NCBI GenBank assembly: GCA_039028895.1
Contig: JBCCHF010000019.1
Coordinates: 50,789 to 114,788, forward strand
Direction: 5' to 3'
DNA from: JAHDCJ01 sp039028895
GTDB taxonomy: Bacteria; Bacteroidota; Bacteroidia; Chitinophagales; Saprospiraceae
Length of the DNA stretch: 64,000 nucleotides
Positions 25,122 to 35,900 of the stretch are shown in pieces (within the stretch, counting starts at the first letter, position 1; every line of letters starts with the position of its first letter). The position numbers were made by a program, and so were the translations under genes. The notes beneath the pieces are model-generated. The model was not told the origin of the DNA and ran no database searches. It was given only the letters and a program-made list of their open reading frames with translations.

Positions 25122-26216
25122 TTACTCGTTTTCATCAGGTTCTTCATTTTCTTCATCTTTTATCAGGCCAATTTTGTGGGCACGCTTTTCCCAGTTTTTC
25201 CGGGCAAGTGCTTGCATATCTTCTACATTATCCAATTCGTCTACAATCTCAAGTCCGAGCAAAGTTTCGATCAGGTCTTCCATGGTTACGATGCCAGCCA
25301 TGCCTCCAAACTTATCCATGACTAATGCCATATGCTCCCGTTCTTCCATGAGTTTGTTGAAAAGTACTGGAATAGGCGTGTCAACTTCGGTCATAAATAA
25401 CTTCCTTTTGATATCCTTTAACGGACTATTGCCATTATTATTAATAATATTTAATAGCAATTCATCCTTCAGGAAATAGCCGGTTACATTATCCTGAGAA
25501 TCTGAGAACAAAGGTATTCTTGAAAACCAAAGATTCTCATATTGATTATGAAAATCCTGGATGGTCATATTTTCATCTGCTGAAATAACAACGGTTCTGG
25601 GCGTCATGATGTCCTCAACCTTAATCTTATTGAATTTTAACAAATTTAGGATGATATTCGATTCTCCTTCTTCCAGGACGCCATGTTCTTTTCCAATTTC
25701 AGTAAGTGCCACAAAATCACCACGCAGGAACAATGACTTATCCTTATCCTTTTTCATTCTTTTGGTAATGAACTTACTGACCCAAACAAAGGGAGCAAGC
25801 ACAAACAAAAGAACTTTAAGGCTTTTTACTGTCCAGGGGGCTAATGACTTCCAGAAATTGGCACCAATAGTTTTTGGAATTATTTCTGATAGGATAAGTA
25901 TGGCCAATGTCATTAATGCAGCGATAATGGCTTCCAGGGAGACCCCCATCAAATTGGTGTCACCATATAATTTGCCAGCCTGAGCGCCTACTCCTATCGC
26001 TCCTACAGTGTGAGCAATGGTGTTAAGTGTCAATATAGCTGAAAGCGGGCGATCGATATCCTCTTTAAAACCTTTGAGGTCATTTGCAACAGAATGCCCT
26101 TCCTGTTCCTTTACGCTTACATACGATGGTGTAATACTGAGTAGAACAGCTTCCCAGACAGAGCATAAAAAAGAGAATAGTAAGGAAAGTAAAAGAAAGA
26201 AAATCAGCAATCCCAT
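25122..26216 (-). CDS. CNNM (DUF21) / CBS-domain membrane protein
   Basis: Integral membrane protein of the CNNM/CorC family, implicated in magnesium or other divalent-cation homeostasis. Residues 1-170 are the DUF21 transmembrane domain: FFLLLSLLFSFLCSVWEAVLLS, with LTLNTIAHTVGAIGVG and ILILSEIIPKTIGANFWKSLAP, the conserved EIIPKT motif. Residues about 200-330 hold a CBS pair: VEDIMTPRTVVISADENMT and MALVMDKFGGMAGIVTMEDLIETLLG, the latter the usual second-CBS signature. The C-terminal CorC-HlyC domain of longer homologues is missing; the protein ends in an acidic tail (DEENEEPDENE). Length 364 residues suits this shorter subgroup. It was once called a hemolysin; transport or regulation of cations is better supported. 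Confidence 0.9.
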   Translation of the reverse strand: MGLLIFFLLLSLLFSFLCSVWEAVLLSITPSYVSVKEQEGHSVANDLKGFKEDIDRPLSAILTLNTIAHTVGAIGVGAQAGKLYGDTNLMGVSLEAIIAALMTLAILILSEIIPKTIGANFWKSLAPWTVKSLKVLLFVLAPFVWVSKFITKRMKKDKDKSLFLRGDFVALTEIGKEHGVLEEGESNIILNLLKFNKIKVEDIMTPRTVVISADENMTIQDFHNQYENLWFSRIPLFSDSQDNVTGYFLKDELLLNIINNNGNSPLKDIKRKLFMTEVDTPIPVLFNKLMEEREHMALVMDKFGGMAGIVTMEDLIETLLGLEIVDELDNVEDMQALARKNWEKRAHKIGLIKDEENEEPDENE

Positions 26217-26315
26217 AGGGAGAAGTGGTTTGTTGAGTTCGCTAAATTAATCAATAAACCCTGATTTAACATTTTTAACATACATTTTCGAAATTATTAA
26301 TTAGTTTCTTGAAAT

Positions 26316-27512
26316 TTAGAAAGCTTCACCCATGAAGAAATAAAAGCCGGTTTGGTTGCCATCAAAGTCAGATCCAGGGTGTAACCCATACCCAAAATCA
26401 ATACCTACATTCAACCTTTTTTCTTTGTCAAGAAGTAATCGCATACCACCACCAATCGCCAATCGAAATTGATTGAACCCGACTTCTTGCCATTCATTGA
26501 AGACTTGCCCTCCACCGATAAATCCGACGAGACCCAGTCCTTTGAAAAATGGAAATTTCTCGCCGAATGTCATTACAGGCAATCGATACTCCGCCTGAAA
26601 CATAAGCAGGTTCTCTGCCTGGTAGGTTCCATAGAAATAACCCCTAATGAGATCGGCTCCACCAAACCGGGCTAAACCTCTCATTGGTATGCCTTGCTCA
26701 TCTTCTGTATATCGCTGGTCTACGACTAGCTGTAAGGCCAGGTTATGATCTTTGAATAATCGTGGATAGGTTCTTGCATCAACCCTAAATACACTGTAGG
26801 TATATTGACTTCCGAATATTTCTGAAAAGAACCAGTTTTGAAATTGGATGAAATGGCCCTTTTCCGGATTAACCGGATTAGTTCGTGAATCATAGGTGAT
26901 ATTCCATCCAAGGCCCGATCGAGGACCAGTAACGGGCACATCCAATATGCCTGAAGAGATGGATGTAATAGAATCTGGTATCGCCTTAAAGTCATACAGG
27001 TATTCGTACTCGTATTGTATGCCTGCAAAGAGGTTCTTTGTCACCTTTCTTAAAATGACTGGAGCAAAATGTAATCTTTGAGTTTTGAATAACAGGTAGT
27101 TAGTACTAGTTGTTTCACCTGTTTCTTTATCAAAAATGTCTACCCGACTATCAGCGTTATTACCATAGCCATAATGCCGGTCAGGATAAATATGATAAAA
27201 TGCACGTCCGGTAAAGACAAAATTTTCGAGCCTCGTGTACAGGTTCCATTTGGAGTCGATCAATACCTGGTTAGCTGTAGTATAAACAGCCAATGCCTGG
27301 AGATTGGACATATTGGCGGAAGCATCGCCCTTGGCCAGGTCGAAAAAATAGAACATGGCCCCTCCAAGCGTTAATTGAGTTTCAGGCGTATAAGTCAGGG
27401 CTGGCACAGGGAAGATCCTAGACTTTCGATCTGTATTCGTGGAATCTTCCTGACCAATAGAAAAATTGACCATAAAAATACTTGCCAAGATCGTAAAGAT
27501 GATGCGCCTCAT
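26316..27512 (-). CDS. BamA/TamA-type outer-membrane beta-barrel protein (surface antigen D15 family)
   Basis: Predicted outer-membrane barrel. I chose the ATG at 27512 because it yields MRRIIFTILASIFMVNFSIGQ, a clean signal peptide; the frame is open 12 codons further upstream. The mature part alternates amphipathic strands: SRIFPVPALTYTPETQLTLGG at the N terminus, PRSGLGWNITYDSRTNPVNPEKG with the typical D15 turn, RGLARFGGADLIRGYFYGTYQAEN containing the (V/I)RG(Y/F) motif of lid loop 6, and a last strand GFYFFMGEAF with terminal Phe. There are no POTRA domains and the product is about 398 residues, so it is a barrel-only member like many found in Bacteroidota rather than BamA itself. Function unknown; the OMP85 fold is well supported. 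Confidence 0.87.
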   Translation of the reverse strand: MRRIIFTILASIFMVNFSIGQEDSTNTDRKSRIFPVPALTYTPETQLTLGGAMFYFFDLAKGDASANMSNLQALAVYTTANQVLIDSKWNLYTRLENFVFTGRAFYHIYPDRHYGYGNNADSRVDIFDKETGETTSTNYLLFKTQRLHFAPVILRKVTKNLFAGIQYEYEYLYDFKAIPDSITSISSGILDVPVTGPRSGLGWNITYDSRTNPVNPEKGHFIQFQNWFFSEIFGSQYTYSVFRVDARTYPRLFKDHNLALQLVVDQRYTEDEQGIPMRGLARFGGADLIRGYFYGTYQAENLLMFQAEYRLPVMTFGEKFPFFKGLGLVGFIGGGQVFNEWQEVGFNQFRLAIGGGMRLLLDKEKRLNVGIDFGYGLHPGSDFDGNQTGFYFFMGEAF

Positions 27513-27608
27513 TGCCCGTAATGTTATAGAATTTTCATTTGATTTCAAAAACCAATATCAATCTTTGTATTAACTTTAAAAGGATATCCGTATAGGAAAT
27601 ATAGAAAA

Positions 27609-29336
27609 GTGCTGAGTTCTATGAAATCCCTGTTTTGTTGGTTGATCTGCATGACATTTAGTGTTTGCTCCTTAAAGGGACAGATATACACGGAAGTAAA
27701 TGACCAGCTTGGTGTTCACCATTATTATGGAGCAGACGTTTATGGAGCAGGCGTCAGTTTTCATGATTTTGATTTAGATGGTTGGGATGATCTTTCGTTT
27801 ACTTCCCAGGAGGGTGATTCTCTTGTGTTTTTCAAAAATGTCGGTGGCAGTTTTCAACGAGTATGGTTTTCGGGAGCAGGTATTCATCATACGGGACATG
27901 CAAAACAAATTCTTTGGTGTGATTATGACAATGATGGAGATAAGGACCTATTGGTAACTAGTAGGGGATTTGGCAACTTCCTTTATGTCAACTTTGGTGA
28001 TTTTTTTATGGTTCCATATCAAATCCCAGCTCCTAACGGATTGACTTCAGCCCCGACATATGGTGCTGCATTTGGTGATTACGATAGCGATGGTCATCTC
28101 GATCTGTTCATTTGTAACCGTGCAATTGGCCTTTCTGCGCCTAACCAGTTATTCAGAAACACTGGAGACGGACTTTTTACCGATGTAACAAGTAGTTATT
28201 TTTTTAATGATAGTCTGGCCTTGACTTTTGATGCTGCCTTTATTGATATCAATAATGATCGTCTCCCTGATATCTATACAGCTGAAGACAGATGGTTTGT
28301 TAATCAGATATATAAAAATGAAGGGAATGGTGTGGTCCACGATAATTGCGACGAATGTGGAGCGGAGATTGTGATTGATGCTATGAGTGTTTGCCCCGGA
28401 GATTTTGATAACGATGGTGATCTGGATATTTACGTTTCAAATACAGAAGATGGGAATGCTTTGTTGAGGAACAATGGCGATGAAACATTTACAGATGTGG
28501 GCATAACATCCGGCGTCGGATATTTTCGGGTAGCCTGGGGTGCAACATTTTTTGATTTTGATAATGACAAGGATTTAGATTTATACGTTAGTGGTTCAAG
28601 TAATGGAGAAACCATGACTAATGAAATGTATGAAAATCAGGGAAATAGCTTCTTTTCAATACCATCTGCTGGTTTTGTTGGCGATTCAACAAGAAGCTTC
28701 GGGCATGCGATAGGTGATATCAATAATGATGGTTATTATGATATCGCCGTTCTGAACATTGATCCGGACAGCTCACAGTTATGGCAAAGCAGTGGCGGCT
28801 CAAATAACTGGATCAAGATAGACCTTGAAGGAACGGTAAGTAATCGAGAAGGTATCGGAACCTGGATAGAAGTATGGTGCGGAGGACAAAAACAGGTTAA
28901 GTATACAACTTGTGGCGTGGGGTATTTAGCCCAAAACTCAGATTATGAAATATTCGGATTGGGGTTATCAAATACCATTGATTCGATTAATATCTTTTGG
29001 CAAAGTGGGATTATCGATCAGTTCCAAAATATCGCAGTGAATCAAAAAATGGAGATCATTGAAGGTTCTTCATTGTCAACTTCAGTAAACTCGGTAAACG
29101 ATGATGCTGTAACCATTTATCCTAATCCTTTCTTTGAAAAAGTCTCGATAGAAGGACTAGAAGATTCAATTACCGCTTGCAGGATCTTTGATGACTCAGG
29201 CAAATTAGTAGCATCATTTTCACTAAAAAAATCACTGCAACATGAATTGGATCTGAGTCTCCTGAGTAAGGGAATCTATTTAATTGAGTTAACAACTGGA
29301 AGTAAATTGATTGGGAGGAGGATAGTTAAGAAGTAG
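27609..29336 (+). CDS. Secreted FG-GAP / ASPIC-UnbV (CRTAC1-like) protein, T9SS type A, copy 1 of 3
   Basis: 575 residues with an N-terminal signal sequence (LFCWLICMTFSVCSLKGQ). A seven-bladed-type propeller follows, built from FG-GAP/VCBS repeats with calcium-loop motifs: DFDLDGWDD, DYDNDGDKD, DYDSDGHLD, DINNDRLPD, DFDNDGDLD, DFDNDKDLD and DINNDGYYD. The ASPIC/UnbV domain comes next (WIKIDLEGTVSNREGIGTWIEVW and CGVGYLAQNSDYEIFGLG), as in CRTAC1-like proteins. The end is a type A T9SS sorting domain (VTIYPNPFFEKVSIEG...KGIYLIELTTGSKL). Cysteines CDECGAE lie between blades. First of three adjacent paralogues with the same architecture. Probably a calcium-binding surface adhesin or scaffold; no enzyme motif is seen. 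Confidence 0.9.
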   Translation: MLSSMKSLFCWLICMTFSVCSLKGQIYTEVNDQLGVHHYYGADVYGAGVSFHDFDLDGWDDLSFTSQEGDSLVFFKNVGGSFQRVWFSGAGIHHTGHAKQILWCDYDNDGDKDLLVTSRGFGNFLYVNFGDFFMVPYQIPAPNGLTSAPTYGAAFGDYDSDGHLDLFICNRAIGLSAPNQLFRNTGDGLFTDVTSSYFFNDSLALTFDAAFIDINNDRLPDIYTAEDRWFVNQIYKNEGNGVVHDNCDECGAEIVIDAMSVCPGDFDNDGDLDIYVSNTEDGNALLRNNGDETFTDVGITSGVGYFRVAWGATFFDFDNDKDLDLYVSGSSNGETMTNEMYENQGNSFFSIPSAGFVGDSTRSFGHAIGDINNDGYYDIAVLNIDPDSSQLWQSSGGSNNWIKIDLEGTVSNREGIGTWIEVWCGGQKQVKYTTCGVGYLAQNSDYEIFGLGLSNTIDSINIFWQSGIIDQFQNIAVNQKMEIIEGSSLSTSVNSVNDDAVTIYPNPFFEKVSIEGLEDSITACRIFDDSGKLVASFSLKKSLQHELDLSLLSKGIYLIELTTGSKLIGRRIVKK

Positions 29337-29368
29337 GGATTTTCAAGTTCCAATATTATTCTTTGTTT

Positions 29369-29376
29369 TATCTTTG
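29369..29376 (+). promoter_or_regulatory. Bacteroidota -7 promoter element (TATCTTTG)
   Basis: Exact TAnnTTTG match only 7 bases before the ATG of the second CRTAC1-like gene. A transcript from it would start at or next to the start codon, i.e. be nearly leaderless. No good TTG at -33 is seen. Confidence 0.35.
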
Positions 29377-29383
29377 ATCATGT

Positions 29384-31138
29384 ATGAAGCGGCATATTCT
29401 TTTTAAAGAATCTTATTTATCTCGAGTTATGATTTTTGGTTTTTTGGCGTTAATCTCTTGCATTAATGTAGAAGGCCAATCCTACATTGATTACACAACC
29501 CAACTAGGCATATCTCATACTTACGGTGTTGACGATTTTGGAGGAGGGATCAGTTTTCACGACTTTGATATGGACGGATGGGACGATTTAACGCTTTCAT
29601 CTGAAGAAGGAGACTCTATCGTTTTCTATCGCAACATAGGCGGCATGTTTGAAAGAGTTTATTTCGAAGATGTCGACCATACTGGTCATGCCAAACAGAT
29701 TTTGTGGTGTGATTACGATAACGATTCAGATAAAGACCTTTTGGTAACCGGGAAGGACTGGGATAATGTTTTATATATCAATAACGGGAGTTTTGAATTT
29801 GACCCTTATATCCTGCCTGCGCCAGATACCTTCGCTACTGGTCCGACTTACGGGGCCACTTTTGGCGATGTAGATTTAGATGGAGATCTTGATTTATTCA
29901 TCTGTAATCGAACCATTACAGAGCCTATTCCTAATCAGTTGTTTTTGAATAATGGAGATGGTACATTCACAGATGTGACCCCTCAGTCCTTTTTCAGTGG
30001 CATCCATCAATTCACTTTTGCTGCGGCATTTCTTGATTATAATAATGATATGCTGCCCGACCTTTATACAGCAGAAGACAAACAATCGTTTAACCAGATT
30101 TATCAGAATGTCGGTAATGGTTATCTCATTGATAATTGTCTCAACTGCGGAGCCGAGATTGTGATCAATGCTATGAATGTCGGTCCGGGTGATTATGATA
30201 ATGATGGTGACCTCGATATCTACATCACCAACACCCCTGCCGGAAATGCCCTGTTAAGGAATAACGGAAATGGTACTTTTACTGAACTGGGCGGTCCGGC
30301 AGGAGTGGGGTATTATCAGATTGGTTGGTGTGGTACTTTCCTGGATTATGATTATGACAAAGATCTTGATTTGTATGTAAGTGGTTCATCTGTTACTGTA
30401 ACAATGAAAAGCGTAATGTATGAAAATCAAGGGAATGGACAATTTGTTGAACCAAATGATGTTGGTTTACTTGGTGATTCTACCCGAAGTTTTTCCCATG
30501 CTGTAGGTGATTATAATAATGATGGTTTTCCAGATATTGCGGTGTCAAACATATTGCCGGACTCTACTCAATTCTGGCATCATACCGGGAGCGACAACAA
30601 CTGGGTGAAAATCAAACTTGAAGGAACCGTATCCAACAAAGAGGGTATTGGCTCCTGGATTGAAGTGTGGTCAGAAGGAGAAAAACAGGTCCGATATACC
30701 CATTGTGGTGTCGGTTATCTTTCCCAAAATTCCGCTTATGAATTTGTTGGGTTAGGCAGCGCCATGGAAGCTGATTCCATTATTGTCAGATGGTTAAGCG
30801 GAGTTATAGACAAGGTAGAAAATGTAACTGCTAATCAAAGTATTACGATAGTGGAAGGGGAGACAATTACCTCCATTCACAATCAAATCGAAAAAGATCT
30901 TAGCATCTATCCAAATCCTGTAGTCGATGTTCTCACACTTGAACTTGCAGGAGGGTGGAAAGATAGTACAATTGAAGTGTTAGACCTTGATGGCAGGGTG
31001 GTGTATAAATTTGCTTTCCTCGCGAAACCGACAAACAGGGTGTATTTAAACCTTAGCGGGCTAAGCGCTGGAAGCTATGTGTTAAACATCAACATTGAAG
31101 GAAATAGAATCTTATATAAAATCATAAAGGCTGAATGA
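29384..31138 (+). CDS. Secreted FG-GAP / ASPIC-UnbV protein, T9SS type A, copy 2 of 3
   Basis: 584-residue paralogue of the preceding gene, aligned along its whole length: signal segment VMIFGFLALISCINVEGQ, blades with DFDMDGWDD, DYDNDSDKD, DVDLDGDLD, DYNNDMLPD, DYDNDGDLD, DYDYDKDLD and DYNNDGFPD, then WVKIKLEGTVSNKEGIGSWIEVW and CGVGYLSQNSAYEFVGLG, ending in a type A sorting domain (LSIYPNPVVDVLTLEL...AGSYVLNINIEGNRI). The cysteine pair is kept as CLNCGAE. It starts 47 bp after copy 1 and its stop overlaps the ATG of copy 3 by four bases (ATGA), so copies 2 and 3 share one mRNA. Divergence between copies is considerable at DNA level, so this duplication is not recent. Confidence 0.9.
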   Translation: MKRHILFKESYLSRVMIFGFLALISCINVEGQSYIDYTTQLGISHTYGVDDFGGGISFHDFDMDGWDDLTLSSEEGDSIVFYRNIGGMFERVYFEDVDHTGHAKQILWCDYDNDSDKDLLVTGKDWDNVLYINNGSFEFDPYILPAPDTFATGPTYGATFGDVDLDGDLDLFICNRTITEPIPNQLFLNNGDGTFTDVTPQSFFSGIHQFTFAAAFLDYNNDMLPDLYTAEDKQSFNQIYQNVGNGYLIDNCLNCGAEIVINAMNVGPGDYDNDGDLDIYITNTPAGNALLRNNGNGTFTELGGPAGVGYYQIGWCGTFLDYDYDKDLDLYVSGSSVTVTMKSVMYENQGNGQFVEPNDVGLLGDSTRSFSHAVGDYNNDGFPDIAVSNILPDSTQFWHHTGSDNNWVKIKLEGTVSNKEGIGSWIEVWSEGEKQVRYTHCGVGYLSQNSAYEFVGLGSAMEADSIIVRWLSGVIDKVENVTANQSITIVEGETITSIHNQIEKDLSIYPNPVVDVLTLELAGGWKDSTIEVLDLDGRVVYKFAFLAKPTNRVYLNLSGLSAGSYVLNINIEGNRILYKIIKAE

Positions 31139-32883
31139 TTAAACATTACAAAGTACCCTTTACCGGAAATTTAGTTTTAGGAATAATAGGTTTTTGTCTG
31201 TCCGTTGTTCCATTGGGTAGTCAGGCTCAGATCTATCAAAATGTAGCTCCTGAGTTAGGAATCAGCCAAACTTATGGATATGGTTCTTTTGGGGGAGGGC
31301 TCAGCTTTTTTGATTTTGATCAGGATGGATGGGACGATCTCACCTTCGCCACCCAAGATGGACATGAGCTTGCCTTTTACAGGAATGTGGAAGGTCAGTT
31401 TGAAAAAATAGATCCGCCTTATGTTGTCAATTCCTGTGAGGTCAAACAAGTGCTTTGGGCTGACATTGAAAATGACGGTGACCAGGATCTGTTTGTGACC
31501 TGCCACTACGGGAACAATTCCCTGTATATAAATGATGGCGATTTTGGATTTACAGAAACCATTTTCCCAGCACCTGATACCTTTAGCACGGCACCAACCT
31601 GGGGAGCAGCAATCGGCGATTACGATGTAGATGGATTCCTTGATATTTTTGTGTGTAATAAAACCCAGACACTTCCAATTCCCAATCAGTTATTCCGCAA
31701 TCTTGGCGATGGTACTTTTGAAGATGTTACAGAACAGTACTTCATTCAAGATATCTTCCAGGCTACCTTTTGTGCTTCATTTGTTGATGTCAATAATGAC
31801 CTTTTGCCTGACTTATATACTGCCGAAGATAAAATTGGTGTAAACCAGATGTACAAAAACACAGGTTCAGGCCAGTTCGAAGATGTTACCGATGACTGTG
31901 GTGCAGGGGTAATTATGGATGCAATGTGTGTAGCGGCCGGAGATTTTGATAATGACGATGATTTTGATATTTACGTCACGAATACACCTGGTGGTAATGC
32001 CCTTTTCAGAAATAATGGAAATGAGACGTTCTCTGATATCGCTCCTACCTCTGGAACAGGATATTATATGGTTGGATGGGGAAGCAATTGGCTGGATTAC
32101 GATAATGACCGCGACCTTGATCTTTATGTTTCTGGCTCTACACCTGTCAACCCGCTTCCCAGTATTTTATACATCAATTTTGGCAATAATTTTTTCATTC
32201 CGGGAGTAGGTTCAGGATTTGTTGGTGATACCACTTTTTCATTTTCAAACGCTATTGGTGACTTCAACCGCGATGGCTTTGTTGATATCGCCATTTCCAA
32301 TATGGACCCTGATTCCAACCAGGTGTGGATGAATAGTGGTAATCAAAATAACTGGCTCACATTATCTGTAGAAGGCACGGTTAGCAATAGAGACGGCATC
32401 GGCGTTTTGATGGAAGTCTATTCCAATGAGTTAAAGCAGATCAGATATACAAACTGTGGTGTTGGATACCTTGCCCAGAATTCAGAACGCGAAATATTCG
32501 GACTTGGATTTGAAAGTATGGCAGATTCGGTAATTGTCAAATGGCCAAGCGGAATTATTGATCGATTGGAGGAGGTTTCTGCCAACCAGTTCCTTCATGT
32601 TGTGGAAGGCTCGACGTTGACCACGTCTAATATCCATATTGAGACCTCTCAATTTAATATCGTTCCCAATCCTGCAAGCTCAATTTTTAGTGTTTCCGGA
32701 TTAAAAAGTGAACAGGGCATATTGAAAATTTCAGATACATCCGGCAAGGTGATTAAAGAACTCAGATACCACGATTTGGAGGATACAAGGTTTGAAATTG
32801 AGGACTTGATTGGTGGTGTTTATCTGGTTTTAATTGAGACATCAAAAGGAATTTTTACAAGTCGATTACTCAAACTTTATTAA
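31135..32883 (+). CDS. Secreted FG-GAP / ASPIC-UnbV protein, T9SS type A, copy 3 of 3
   Basis: 582-residue third paralogue. Signal segment LVLGIIGFCLSVVPLGSQAQ; blades with DFDQDGWDD, DIENDGDQD, DYDVDGFLD, DVNNDLLPD, DFDNDDDFD, DYDNDRDLD and DFNRDGFVD; ASPIC/UnbV part WLTLSVEGTVSNRDGIGVLMEVY and CGVGYLAQNSEREIFGLG; type A sorting end FNIVPNPASSIFSVSG...GGVYLVLIETSKGIF. The inter-blade cysteine motif is reduced to DDCGAGV, losing one of the two cysteines seen in copies 1 and 2. Translation is probably coupled to copy 2 through the ATGA overlap. Extracellular, function unknown. Confidence 0.9.
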   Translation: MIKHYKVPFTGNLVLGIIGFCLSVVPLGSQAQIYQNVAPELGISQTYGYGSFGGGLSFFDFDQDGWDDLTFATQDGHELAFYRNVEGQFEKIDPPYVVNSCEVKQVLWADIENDGDQDLFVTCHYGNNSLYINDGDFGFTETIFPAPDTFSTAPTWGAAIGDYDVDGFLDIFVCNKTQTLPIPNQLFRNLGDGTFEDVTEQYFIQDIFQATFCASFVDVNNDLLPDLYTAEDKIGVNQMYKNTGSGQFEDVTDDCGAGVIMDAMCVAAGDFDNDDDFDIYVTNTPGGNALFRNNGNETFSDIAPTSGTGYYMVGWGSNWLDYDNDRDLDLYVSGSTPVNPLPSILYINFGNNFFIPGVGSGFVGDTTFSFSNAIGDFNRDGFVDIAISNMDPDSNQVWMNSGNQNNWLTLSVEGTVSNRDGIGVLMEVYSNELKQIRYTNCGVGYLAQNSEREIFGLGFESMADSVIVKWPSGIIDRLEEVSANQFLHVVEGSTLTTSNIHIETSQFNIVPNPASSIFSVSGLKSEQGILKISDTSGKVIKELRYHDLEDTRFEIEDLIGGVYLVLIETSKGIFTSRLLKLY

Positions 32884-32898
32884 GTAAGGTTTTAGTCC

Positions 32899-32906
32899 TA
32901 TCTTTA
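32899..32906 (+). promoter_or_regulatory. Near-consensus Bacteroidota -7 element (TATCTTTA)
   Basis: One base off TAnnTTTG, in the 94-bp gap before the first choice-of-anchor J gene, 71 bases before its ATG. Plausible as the promoter of that gene, but weak. Confidence 0.3.
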
Positions 32907-32977
32907 CGCCGCTTTCACCAATTACTTTCAAGACAGATTTTCTCACTCAATATTTTTATTAACCTAAAATAACAACT

Positions 32978-35900
32978 ATGCTAGGAACTAGTACTCTAAA
33001 ATCCTTCATTGCTGTTTTCTGTTTTAGCCTTTGTGCCTTTGCTTTCAATACAGCAAATGCGCAGGTTTTCTTTTCAGAAGACTTCGAAGGAGTAACCGCC
33101 CCCGCATTACCTGCAGGATGGACAACTACCAATTCTGTAGTGAATACCCCGGATCCGAATAACCCGGGCAACTCTGATGTATTTTATACTGGAACAGATG
33201 TTGAGGCCAATGCTGGAGGCTTCTTTAACGTTGCACCTCACACTACGTTTGCAATGGCTAATGATGACTATTGTGGTCAGCCTTGCGATATGACCGATGT
33301 TCGTCTTATTCTTCCTCCACAGGACTTTTCTGGGCAGGCCATGGTTTCAATGACATATGATGCATGGGTTGACGCTACTTATGCTGATGGTTTACAGGTA
33401 GAAGTTAGCCTTGATATGGGTACAACCTGGACACCTGTAGGTACAGCACCTACACCCACAGATGCATGGCAGGATGGTCTTACGTTGGACCTATCCGCTT
33501 ATGATGGAATGGCAGATGTCTGGATTGCTTTCATGTATACGGATGGCGGTCAGTGGGGATCAGGTGTTGCAGTTGACAATGTTTCATTGAGTTCAACACC
33601 ACCACCTATGCCTACTTGCTTCTTTAATGAAGACTTTGAAGGCGTAACCACACCTGCTTTACCTGCTGGTTGGACAACCACTAACCCAATAATGAACACA
33701 CCAGATCCAAATAATCCTGGTAACTCAGATCTATTCTACACCGGTACAGATGTAGATGCAAATGCTGGTGGTTTCTTCAATGTTGCACCACACACACAAT
33801 TTGCGATGGCGAATGATGATTACTGTGGTCAGCCTTGTGATATGACAGATGTAAGGCTAATTCTTCCTCCACAGGATCTTTCAAGCTGGGGTAGTACAGA
33901 ACTACAAGCTGAGGTTTGGGTTGACGCTACTTATGCTGATGGTTTACAGGTAGAAGTTAGCCTTGATATGGGTACAACCTGGATCCCGGTTGGAACAGCA
34001 CCTACACCAATGGATGCCTGGCAAGTGATCACTGTCGATCTATCCGCTTACGATGGAATGGCAGATGTCTGGATTGCTTTCATGTATAATGATGGCGGTC
34101 AGTGGGGATCAGGTGTTGCAGTTGATGATGTTTGTGTTGCCGGTTTCCCTACTGGACCTAATTGCTTCTTTGTTGAAGACTTTGAGGGCGTAACTATCCC
34201 GGCTCTTCCTGCTGGTTGGACAACTACCAACCCAGTAATGAACACACCAGATCCAAACAACCCTGGTAACTCTGATTTATTTTATACTGGTACAGATGTA
34301 GAGGCGAATGCAGGTGGTTTCTTCAATGTTGGTCCTCATACGCAATTTGCAATGGCTAACGACGATTACTGTGGCCAGCCTTGTGATATGACAGATGTAA
34401 GACTTATTCTTCCTCCACAGGATTTCTCAGGATTTACAAATATTGAGATGTCTTACGAAATGTGGTTGGATGAGACCTATTCAGATATGGCACAAGTAGA
34501 AGTCAGTACTGATATGGGAACAACATGGAATATCGTAGGTCTACCTGTTACCCCGATGGACGCATGGCAGGTGCTTACTGCTAACCTATCTGCTTACGCA
34601 GGAATGTCAGACGTTTGGATTGCTTTCATGTATAATGATGGTGGTGAATGGGGTTCAGGCGTCGCAGTTGATGATATCTCAATTTGTGAAATGCCAGGCG
34701 GATCAATGTCTAATGGAGCTATTACTGCTGCACCTCGACTAAATGCAGAGTACACATTAGTACCAATTGCCCATGAAACACCTGTACAAATTTCTGCTGA
34801 GGTATTCAATCTAGGTGGTACTGATCTTACTAACCTGATACTTACTTCAAATCTATTTGAAGAAAGCGATCCTGTTAATCCAATTGTTTCTTTGACAACT
34901 ATGCCAATGACACTTGGTGCTGGAATGTCTGTAACACTGGATAATAACCCAGGTTTATTACCAATTGGTGGTGTAGGGCGCTGGTATGTAGAGCACATCA
35001 TTACTCACGATGACTCAGCGAATGAGTCAGATACGCAAAACGATACACTGGTCACACCAATCTTTGAAATTTCTGAATTGACGTATGCAAGGAATGATAC
35101 CAACACCGCCGATTTGGGTGCATTTGGTATTGGAGATATGGACTCTGACGACAATGCTATCATCGGACAAACCTTTGAATTAATGGTTGATGATGTCGTA
35201 GAATCTGTAGAGGTAGTTATTGCCGCTGATTTGACTGGAAATGCACCTGTAGGCCAGCCAATTTCAGTTGCTTTATATGCATGTGATGCCAATGGTGTAC
35301 CTCAGGGAACTGCCATTGACACCACAGAAGTTCAGCTTGGTACCACTCCAGGTATGAATGAAACGCATGTTCTGGCCTTTGATACACCTGTTCCGCTAAC
35401 AGCAGGGATTTACTTCTTTGGAGCTCTTGAGCCAAATTTAAACGTCAGGATTAGAGGCAACGATGATATATATACACCTGGTAACAGTTCTGCTGGAACA
35501 AACTGGGTTAACTTTGATGATGTACAAACATGGACTGAGCCAACTGAATTAGTCTCTGCATTCGCTGTAGCTTACCATATTCGTCCTATCTTCGAGATGG
35601 CTGCTTGTGATCCGGGAGATATTGTTTCAGCTTCAAATCCAATTGGCGTTTGTGGTCCAAATGAAATGGTTGACCTTTCTACAGGCGGATCTTCTGAGAT
35701 TCCTCCAGCAGGAGGATTTGGATGGTCCTTTTCGCCGGGTGCTGATGGCACAGGTGGGGTTGTTACCGGATTTAGCATTAACAATTCTTCGCCTGACATA
35801 ATGTGGGATCCAGGTCTTAACGGCATTCTTGCTGCTAATGGTCTTCAGCCACTTGTTGGTACATGGGAGATTCAGGGTTACGCTTATGCAGATGCTGCGG

